Source: Clostridia bacterium
Lineage (GTDB): Bacteria > Bacillota > Clostridia > Christensenellales > Borkfalkiaceae
NCBI GenBank assembly: GCA_029071285.1
Contig: JAIEAS010000164.1
Span: 1-7,344, forward strand
Direction: 5' to 3'
DNA: 7,344 nucleotides
Shown here piece after piece: positions 1-4,466 of this stretch. A model generated the notes under the pieces. It did not search any database, was not told the origin of the DNA, and saw nothing but the letters and a program-made list of their open reading frames with translations. Each line of letters starts with the position of its first letter. Position 1 is the first letter of the stretch. The translations under genes and the position numbers were made by a program.

Positions 1-9
1 ATTTTTTAC

Positions 10-40
10 ACTCCCCTATTTACAACGGGGAGTTTTTTTT
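10..40 (+). terminator. Rho-independent terminator of an upstream gene
   Basis: A perfect 7-bp stem (ACTCCCC at 10-16 pairing with GGGGAGT at 27-33) with a 10-nt loop is followed directly by a run of eight T (33-40). This is a classic intrinsic terminator for plus-strand transcription coming from left of the window. On the minus strand the hairpin is followed by an A-rich stretch, so it should work in one direction only. Its loop also carries the -35 element of the next promoter. Confidence 0.85.
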
Positions 41-47
41 ATATAAT
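19..47 (+). promoter_or_regulatory. SigA-type promoter for the phosphoglucomutase gene
   Basis: A TTTACA -35 box (19-24, five of six consensus bases) is separated by exactly 17 bp from a perfect TATAAT -10 box (42-47). The start of transcription would fall near 54, giving a leader of about 30 nt that carries the GGGAGG ribosome binding site (75-80). The -35 lies in the loop of the preceding terminator and the spacer contains its right arm and T-tract, so the two signals are interleaved. Confidence 0.75.
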
Positions 48-84
48 ATATAGGTAAACGATATGTTAACTTTCGGGAGGAAAA

Positions 85-1806
85 ATGAGTTATATCGATA
101 TTTTCAACGGTTGGCTTAACGACAGCCGTATCAATGAAGAAGGGAAATCAGAGCTTGAAAGCTTAAAAGATAATAAAGAAGAAATCGAGTACCGCTTCGG
201 CGCGGAGCTTGAGTTCGGCACGGCGGGTATGCGCGGCATCATCGGCTACGGCACGAATATGATGAACGTCTACACCGTAAAGCGCGCAACGCAGGGACTT
301 GCGGAGTTTATCAAAAACCGCGGCGAGGCTGATATGGCGCGCGGCGTGGTTATTTCTTACGACACCCGTTTAAAGAGCGACGAGTTTGCAAAAGCCGCGG
401 CGGAAGTTTTAGCGGCGAACGGAATTAAGGCGTACCTCTTCTCCGACGTGCATCCCGTGCCTATGCTGTCATTTGCGGTAAGGTGCCTTAATACGGTTGC
501 GGGAATTATGGTAACCGCTTCGCACAACCCCAAGCAGTACAACGGATATAAGGTCTACGGCGAGGACGGCGCGCAGATGTCGCCCGAGGATACCGAGGTC
601 GTAGTCGGCTACATACAGAAAATAGAGGACTATCTGGGCGTTGCAGCCCCCACCGCCGAACAGGTTAAAAAGTATATTAAACCCGTTCCCTCTAAGGTGG
701 ATAAAAAATATTACAAAGAGCTTAAAAAGCTTACCCTTTCAAAAAAGGCGGTAAAGGCGTGCGGCAAGGATTTGAAGCTTGTCTACACCCCCGTTCACGG
801 CTCGGGCTATATTCCCGTTACCACCATTCTTAAAAAGACAGGTATTCACGCCTCGGTCGTTGAAGAGCAGACCAAAAAGGACACCGACTTTTCAACCGTG
901 GAAGTGCCCAACCCCGAGTTTAAGGAAACCCTTTCAATGGGTATTGCGCTTGCAAACAAGATAGGCGCGACCGTAGTTTTCGGCACCGACCCCGACAGCG
1001 ACAGACTCGGCGTTGCGGTTAAAAACAAAGAAGGCGAGTTTGAAGCCCTTTCGGGAAATCAGGTGGGCATACTCCTTCTGGACTACATTTTAACCCGCCT
1101 TAAGGAAGAAGAAGCCCTGCCCGAAAACGCTGCGGTTGTTAAATCGTTCGTAACCACGGGTATGGCAAAGGCAATCTGCCAGAAATTCGGCGTAGAACTT
1201 TTCGAAGTGCCCGTCGGCTTTAAATTCATAGGCGAAAAAATAAAGCTTTGGGAGCGCGACCACTCCCACACCTACGTGTTCGGCTTCGAAGAGAGCTGCG
1301 GATACCTGCGCGGCACGCACGCGCGCGATAAAGACGCCGTCGTTGCTTCAATGCTGTGCGCCGAAATGGTTTGCTACTACACCCATATCGGCAAAACCGT
1401 GTTCCAGCGCCTGCAGGAAATTTACGACACCTACGGCTACGTTCTGGACTGCAACATTTCAATCCCCTTCAAGGGACTGAACGCCATGAAGGATATGAAC
1501 GCGGTCGTTGACGGACTTAAAGTCAGCCCCGTAAACTCCTTTGATATTTACAGTGTAGTTGCCGTGCGCGACTACTCCTCGAACACCAAAACCGATATTG
1601 CGACAGGTGAAAAGACCGAAATCGGCTCTCCCCTCACCAACTGCGTTTACTACGAGCTTGAAAACGGCAGCTTTATATGCGTCCGTCCCTCGGGTACAGA
1701 ACCCAAACTGAAAATTTACTTCTCGGTAAAGGCTAACAACAAGAGCGACGCGGAAGCCGCGCTTGAAAAAATGCAGACGGCAGTTAAAAAGCTTATTAAA
1801 GCGTAA
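85..1806 (+). CDS. pgcA: Phosphoglucomutase / phosphomannomutase (PgcA-like alpha-phosphohexomutase)
   Basis: This 573-aa cytoplasmic enzyme should interconvert glucose-1-phosphate and glucose-6-phosphate through a phosphoserine intermediate, linking glycolysis to UDP-glucose, glycolipid and cell-envelope or storage-polysaccharide synthesis. All four hallmark regions of the alpha-D-phosphohexomutase superfamily are visible. An N-terminal FGTAGMRG motif lies at about 44-51. The catalytic TASHNP loop has its phosphorylated serine at 146. The Mg-binding DPDSDR loop has D302, D304 and D306. The sugar-recognition FEESCG loop lies at 401-406, and the C-terminal phosphate-binding RPSGTEPK loop at 534-541. 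The length fits the large PGM2/PgcA group (B. subtilis PgcA is about 580 aa) rather than the shorter GlmM type. The ATG is preceded by GGGAGG with a short 4-nt spacer. The gene has its own promoter and terminator, so it is probably monocistronic. Specificity for glucose versus mannose phosphate cannot be settled from sequence; the symbol is assigned by family resemblance. Confidence 0.93.
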   Translation: MSYIDIFNGWLNDSRINEEGKSELESLKDNKEEIEYRFGAELEFGTAGMRGIIGYGTNMMNVYTVKRATQGLAEFIKNRGEADMARGVVISYDTRLKSDEFAKAAAEVLAANGIKAYLFSDVHPVPMLSFAVRCLNTVAGIMVTASHNPKQYNGYKVYGEDGAQMSPEDTEVVVGYIQKIEDYLGVAAPTAEQVKKYIKPVPSKVDKKYYKELKKLTLSKKAVKACGKDLKLVYTPVHGSGYIPVTTILKKTGIHASVVEEQTKKDTDFSTVEVPNPEFKETLSMGIALANKIGATVVFGTDPDSDRLGVAVKNKEGEFEALSGNQVGILLLDYILTRLKEEEALPENAAVVKSFVTTGMAKAICQKFGVELFEVPVGFKFIGEKIKLWERDHSHTYVFGFEESCGYLRGTHARDKDAVVASMLCAEMVCYYTHIGKTVFQRLQEIYDTYGYVLDCNISIPFKGLNAMKDMNAVVDGLKVSPVNSFDIYSVVAVRDYSSNTKTDIATGEKTEIGSPLTNCVYYELENGSFICVRPSGTEPKLKIYFSVKANNKSDAEAALEKMQTAVKKLIKA

Positions 1807-1807
1807 A

Positions 1808-1850
1808 TAAAAAAAATTAAAGCGGAGCGGTTAAACCGCTCCGCTTTTTT
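1808..1850. terminator. Bidirectional intrinsic terminator shared by convergent genes
   Basis: A GC-rich 9-bp stem (GCGGAGCGG at 1822-1830 with CCGCTCCGC at 1836-1844), extended by A:T pairs on the outside, is followed by six T on the plus strand (1845-1850). On the minus strand the same hairpin is followed by a long U-rich run (complement of 1808-1818). It should stop transcription from the phosphoglucomutase gene and from the convergent membrane-protein gene, whose TAA stop codon (1849-1851) sits inside the T-tract. Confidence 0.88.
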
Positions 1851-2694
1851 AATTGCAATTAAAAGATAACTCTTCGTTATTCGGAAGCTCCTTGTTCCGC
1901 GGAACGAGCCTCGGAATTATAAGTTTATAAATTCCCTTTTTGCCCGCGCATTTTTCAATTATCAGCGCAAGGCTTACGGCAAAGGATACTACCGAACTGC
2001 AAATGAGGTCGCACATAGTGTCTATAATTCCCAGATCGAGGTAGCCGCCGTTTATCGTATACAGCAGGTTGCCGTCCGCGTCGTAAAGCTGGGTGTACGC
2101 AATGCCTTCGATAATTTCGGTGTGCAGATGGTCGTATTCGGGGTGCAGTATAAACGAGTGAATACAGCTTACAAGCGTATCCTCCTGCTGGTCAACCGAG
2201 GGCATAAGCATATCGGTTGAAAACTCGAAGATTTCCCACAGCACCGAAGTCATACAGCAGAACGCAAAGCCGAACACCGCGTATATTACGAAAGATTTTT
2301 TTGTTTCCGGTTCGCCCGTGGCTGCTTTAATCAGCGTAAAGCCGATAACGGTAAATACGAAGCCCCACACGCCGTGAAGAATATCGTCAAGGAATGGAAT
2401 CACGGTATAAAAATTAAAGCTTGCGCCCAGCGAGCACCACGCGATAAACAGTATAAATACCGCCGCGGTGAACAGCGGTATCTTCACGCGGACAAACCGC
2501 TCGAATAAAAAGTAAACGGGTATCACAAGTAAATACGCCGCCGACACTCCGCAGTCCCTGCCTCTGCCCTTAACCGCGAAGTAAATAATCGAACCGACCA
2601 AATAGACGAAAAGCAAAAAATGCAGCGTCAATACTATCCAGTCGCAGACCGTTCTCGTTCTGAAATATTTTTTTATCTTTTCACTGTTTCCCAT
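1849..2694 (-). CDS. Multi-pass membrane protein, DUF2238/YjdF-like
   Basis: This 281-aa integral membrane protein has no established function. About six hydrophobic segments can be seen, near residues 18-40, 50-66, 73-92, 100-123, 135-152 and 228-247. Conserved-looking polar positions lie in or beside the membrane: D103-D104 followed by H107-G108, the WEIFEF signature (153-158) with D161, and DTMCDL (225-230). This D..HG / WEIFEF..D / DTM.DL combination is what I associate with the DUF2238 (YjdF) family, itself loosely like VanZ-type membrane proteins; the assignment is from motif memory. A loop of about 63 residues (162-224), with several His and acidic residues and a probable beta-hairpin, separates the last two motifs and seems longer than usual. 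The ATG at 2694 is the only sensible start: in-frame TAG stops lie just upstream. There is no clear Shine-Dalgarno in front of it, so initiation may be weak. It ends in the terminator shared with the phosphoglucomutase gene. Confidence 0.8.
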   Translation of the reverse strand: MGNSEKIKKYFRTRTVCDWIVLTLHFLLFVYLVGSIIYFAVKGRGRDCGVSAAYLLVIPVYFLFERFVRVKIPLFTAAVFILFIAWCSLGASFNFYTVIPFLDDILHGVWGFVFTVIGFTLIKAATGEPETKKSFVIYAVFGFAFCCMTSVLWEIFEFSTDMLMPSVDQQEDTLVSCIHSFILHPEYDHLHTEIIEGIAYTQLYDADGNLLYTINGGYLDLGIIDTMCDLICSSVVSFAVSLALIIEKCAGKKGIYKLIIPRLVPRNKELPNNEELSFNCN

Positions 2695-2721
2695 TTTGCA
2701 CTCATATTCAGTCTACTAAAA

Positions 2722-2749
2722 TTATCCGGTTAATGTTACCGCCTTAACC
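2722..2749 (-). promoter_or_regulatory. Possible promoter with an inverted repeat upstream of the membrane-protein gene
   Basis: On the minus strand a GATAAT hexamer (complement of 2722-2727) lies 27 bp before the ATG of the 281-aa membrane protein and could be its -10 box. No good -35 box sits at normal spacing. That region is instead occupied by an inverted repeat, GGTTAA (2728-2733), 10 bp, TTAACC (2744-2749), which could be a binding site for a regulator. Both the promoter and the operator reading are tentative. Confidence 0.3.
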
Positions 2750-2757
2750 TATGCCGT

Positions 2758-2789
2758 AAAAATTATAAGGGCGGCGCGTCCGCGCCGCC
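2758..2789 (-). terminator. Hairpin after the two small ORFs, likely minus-strand terminator
   Basis: A very GC-rich inverted repeat (GGCGGCGCG at 2770-2778 and CGCGCCGCC at 2781-2789, realistically a 7-bp stem with a 6-nt loop) begins one base after the stop codon of the 24-codon ORF. On the minus strand it is followed by CTTATAATTTTT, a broken U-tract. The stem can be extended after one mismatch by TATAA/TTATA pairs (2764-2768 with 2791-2795). The position directly after a stop codon favours a terminator; the interrupted U-tract makes it imperfect. A dispersed intergenic repeat is the main alternative. Confidence 0.6.
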
Positions 2790-2790
2790 A

Positions 2791-2865
2791 TTATATTCCG
2801 ATAAAACAAATCGCTGCGGAAAGCGCAATCGCTATCCGCGCAGTCTTTTTTATAATCTTAATCAT
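2791..2865 (-). CDS. Predicted 24-aa membrane peptide, coupled to the upstream small ORF
   Basis: This 24-codon ORF starts with ATG at 2865, overlapping the stop of the 58-codon ORF in an ATGA (2862-2865), and ends with TAA at 2791, one base before a hairpin. The peptide begins MIKIIKKTAR, a strongly basic amphipathic head, and continues as an uninterrupted hydrophobic stretch (IAIALSAAICFIGI) to its end. It could span the membrane or act as a surface-active peptide. It also resembles an isolated signal sequence. The single Cys at 20 is not in a good lipobox, because the residue before it is Ile. No strong ribosome binding site of its own is visible, so translation would depend on coupling. 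I recognise no family. The alternative is the remaining start of a decayed exported-protein gene. The 4-nt overlap and the stop placed at the hairpin are the arguments for a real gene. Confidence 0.5.
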   Translation of the reverse strand: MIKIIKKTARIAIALSAAICFIGI

Positions 2866-3038
2866 ACTCTCTGCGCCCTTTCGCCCCTCTCGGCTACGTT
2901 GAGCCCGTTCATTGAAAGCAGCTCGTCAAAAAGGCGCTCGGTATCCGCGCTGTAGCTTTGATTTAAACGATCCTCGTCAAACTCGTGACGGCTTCTTATA
3001 ATTGCTATCTGTCTTTCTATGTACGCCGAATAAGTCAT
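2862..3038 (-). CDS. Small hypothetical protein, 58 aa, charged
   Basis: This 58-codon ORF has a very good ribosome binding site, AAAGGAG (complement of 3047-3053), 8 nt before its ATG. The product starts MTYSAYIERQIAIIRS and ends ERGERAQRV. It is rich in Arg, Glu and Asp, has no membrane segment, no cysteine and no recognisable motif, and looks mostly helical, so a small cytoplasmic protein is likely. Codon choice looks like that of its neighbours. It overlaps the 24-codon ORF by 4 nt, and the pair ends at a hairpin. It is divergent from the WYL regulator with a 134-bp intergenic gap (3039-3172), an arrangement often seen for a regulator and its target; regulation by that protein is an inference. 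I do not recognise its function. Confidence 0.68.
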   Translation of the reverse strand: MTYSAYIERQIAIIRSRHEFDEDRLNQSYSADTERLFDELLSMNGLNVAERGERAQRV

Positions 3039-3078
3039 CTCTTCTTCTCCTTTACGACAACCATTTTACATATAATAC

Positions 3079-3107
3079 TTGACATATACTGTCATATATG
3101 ATAAAAT
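3079..3107 (+). promoter_or_regulatory. SigA-type promoter for the WYL regulator gene
   Basis: A perfect TTGACA -35 box (3079-3084) lies 17 bp before a TAAAAT -10 box (3102-3107, five of six consensus bases). Transcription should start around 3114-3115, at the end of an eight-T run, leaving a leader of about 60 nt before the chosen ATG at 3173. The -35 overlaps the inverted repeat described separately, so a protein bound there would block RNA polymerase. Confidence 0.75.
3080..3094. promoter_or_regulatory. Candidate operator, TGACA-N5-TGTCA
   Basis: A perfect 5-bp inverted repeat, TGACATATACTGTCA, overlaps the -35 box of the regulator gene and lies between the divergent regulator and the small-ORF unit. 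Dyads of this size match the two DNA-binding domains of a dimeric winged-helix protein, and many WYL regulators control their own and a divergent gene. An adjacent palindrome, CATATATG (3093-3100), and two copies of ACATATA 14 bp apart (3068-3074 and 3082-3088) may be part of the same site. The assignment is inference from position and symmetry. Confidence 0.5.
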
Positions 3108-3161
3108 TTTTTTTAATAATTTCAACGGTTTATACTATTCGACAGAAACGGATAATATGCA

Positions 3162-3166
3162 AAGGA
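3162..3166 (+). promoter_or_regulatory. Ribosome binding site that fixes the WYL regulator start
   Basis: AAGGA lies 6 nt before the ATG at 3173. The longer in-frame start at 3098 has no such site and lies upstream of the predicted transcription start, so 3173 is preferred. Confidence 0.75.
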
Positions 3167-3172
3167 AGACGT

Positions 3173-4093
3173 ATGAAATATCAGATAATGATCGATATAA
3201 TGATGACCCTCTTGTCCAAGCGCAAGCTGACGGCTAAGCAGATTGCCGATAGGTACGAAATTTCCACGCGCAGCGTATACCGCTACGTTGACGAGCTGAA
3301 CGTTTGCGGCGTGCCCGTGGACGTAGAGCGCGGAAGATACGGCGGAATTTCTATTCCCGATACCTTCCGCCTGCCCTCGCACTACTTTACGCGCGAAGAA
3401 TACACCGCGACGGTAAACGCGCTGGGGGCTATGGCTTCGCAGGTGGGCGACAAAAGCCTGCTTTCCGCACTTGATAAGCTTCAGCGCAAGCAAAAATCCG
3501 AAAAGCGTGAGCTTTCCATCTGCGGAAACATTCTGGTTGACGGCGGCAACTGGTGGGGCGGAAACAAATTCTCCGAAAAAATGAAGGTATGCGAGCAAGC
3601 CGTAAACGAGTGCAAGTCCCTTTCAATCGACTACATTTCACGCAGCGGCGAACACTCGAAGAGGATTATCGACCCGCACCTTCTGATTTTTAAACAGAAT
3701 ATCTGGTACGTTTACGCTTTTTGCCACACCAAGCAGACCTTCCGTACCTTTAAAATAGGCAGAATAAAAAACGCCGCCTTTACGGGAAGCGTTTTTGAAA
3801 AGCGCGCATTCACGCGCGACGAGATAGATCTGGATTTTTACGTATCGGGCGATAAGCTTATCAACGTAACTCTCGAAATTGAAAAAAGCTCCCTCTCAGA
3901 CGCCGAGGAATGGCTTGGCATCGACAATATCGAGCCCTGCGGCGACGGGTTTATCGCAAAGCTTGCCCTGCCCGACGACGGCGGACTCGTCAACAAGATT
4001 TTAGGCTACGGCGGGGCGGTCAAGGTTCTGGAACCGCCAGAGCTTAAACGCAAGGTCAGCGAAACGGCGAAAAAGATTTCTTCATCATATTAA
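3173..4093 (+). CDS. YafY-type transcriptional regulator with HTH and WYL domains
   Basis: This 306-aa protein is a probable DNA-binding regulator. Residues 5-60 form a winged helix-turn-helix of the HTH_11/DeoR kind, with recognition region TAKQIADRYEIS.RSVYRYVDEL at 20-42 and a wing ending in RGRYGGI (53-59). A linker of about 70 residues leads to a WYL domain at about 135-205. Its signature reads WYVYAF at 178-183 (WYV in place of WYL), followed by R191, F193 and IGRI (195-198), residues that in WYL domains contribute to ligand or nucleic-acid binding. A WCX-like C-terminal domain occupies about 225-300. In-frame coding extends upstream to an ATG at 3098, but those 25 extra residues overlap the -10 box and the T-run. 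The ATG at 3173 has a good AAGGA site and begins with the usual MKYQIMIDIM helix of the family. It is probably autoregulated through the TGACA-N5-TGTCA dyad. The ligand and target genes are unknown. Confidence 0.88.
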   Translation: MKYQIMIDIMMTLLSKRKLTAKQIADRYEISTRSVYRYVDELNVCGVPVDVERGRYGGISIPDTFRLPSHYFTREEYTATVNALGAMASQVGDKSLLSALDKLQRKQKSEKRELSICGNILVDGGNWWGGNKFSEKMKVCEQAVNECKSLSIDYISRSGEHSKRIIDPHLLIFKQNIWYVYAFCHTKQTFRTFKIGRIKNAAFTGSVFEKRAFTRDEIDLDFYVSGDKLINVTLEIEKSSLSDAEEWLGIDNIEPCGDGFIAKLALPDDGGLVNKILGYGGAVKVLEPPELKRKVSETAKKISSSY

Positions 4094-4126
4094 AAAAACC
4101 GCGGCAGCGCCGCGGTTTTATTTTTT
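4092..4126. terminator. Bidirectional intrinsic terminator between regulator and HIT gene
   Basis: A 7-bp stem of pure G:C pairs (CCGCGGC at 4099-4105 with GCCGCGG at 4109-4115, 3-nt loop), extended by four A:T pairs, is followed by TTTTATTTTTT on the plus strand (4116-4126) and by seven U on the minus strand (complement of 4092-4098). It should end both the WYL regulator transcript and the convergent rsmE-mtaB-prsW-hit operon. The HIT stop codon (4125-4127) lies at the end of the T-tract. Confidence 0.9.
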
Positions 4127-4466
4127 ACCAGGGGAGAGTTTCTCCGCCCAAAATGTGGATATGCAGGTGGAACACGGTCTGCCCCGCGTCCTCGCCCTGA
4201 TTTATTACGAGGCGGAAGCCGTTTTTGCAGCCGTTTTCCGCGGCGATTGAGGGGATTTTTTCAAGCATATAGCTTAACAGCTCCCTGCGCTCCCCGTCCA
4301 TTTCAGACAGCAATTTAAAATGGTCCTTAGCTATCGCCAAAAGGTGAACCTTTGCCTTGGGCTCGATGTCCTTGAATACGAGCATTTTTTCGTCCTCGTA
4401 AACCTTTGACGAGGGAATTTGTCCGTCAATTATTTTGCAGAAAATGCAGTTACTGTCTTTCTTCAT
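4125..4466 (-). CDS. HIT-family (histidine triad, HinT-like) nucleotide-binding protein
   Basis: This 113-aa cytoplasmic protein belongs to the HINT branch of the histidine triad superfamily, whose members are dimeric purine nucleoside phosphoramidases or hydrolases of nucleotide conjugates; the physiological substrate is usually unknown. The triad HLHIHIL gives H100, H102 and H104, with H102 expected to be the nucleophile. The preceding NQGEDAGQTVFH and the following LGG match the family's phosphate-binding region. CIFC (C7, C10), probably with H49 and H100, fits the structural zinc site of many bacterial HIT proteins. The protein is full length for the family. The ATG lies 17 nt inside the end of the prsW-like gene, and its AGGAG site is within that gene, so it is the last cistron of the operon. 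In many Clostridia this gene directly follows mtaB; here the protease gene lies between them. Confidence 0.92.
   Translation of the reverse strand: MKKDSNCIFCKIIDGQIPSSKVYEDEKMLVFKDIEPKAKVHLLAIAKDHFKLLSEMDGERRELLSYMLEKIPSIAAENGCKNGFRLVINQGEDAGQTVFHLHIHILGGETLPW

Noticed and set aside
10..40. Bidirectional use of the first hairpin
   Set aside because: On the minus strand the stem is followed by an A-rich run, not a U-tract, so termination in that direction is not supported.
1226..1462. 78-codon Arg/Cys-rich open frame antisense to the phosphoglucomutase gene
   Set aside because: The Arg- and Cys-rich composition is typical of an antisense shadow frame of GC-rich coding DNA.
2820..2850. Possible structured RNA suggested by GC-rich partly complementary segments
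   Set aside because: Pairing is weak and the bases are explained as codons of the 24-codon ORF; no riboswitch or known RNA motif was recognised.
2791..2865. Lipoprotein signal in the 24-aa peptide
   Set aside because: The cysteine at 20 is preceded by Ile rather than Gly, Ala or Ser, and only four residues follow it, so a lipobox is not supported.
3098..3172. N-terminal 25-residue extension of the WYL regulator
   Set aside because: It overlaps the -10 box, lies before the expected transcription start and has no ribosome binding site; the 3173 start is better.
3122..3598. 158-codon open frame on the minus strand opposite the WYL regulator
   Set aside because: It is antisense to a gene with clear domain motifs, and its translation shows no family features; it is a shadow of the codon bias on the other strand.
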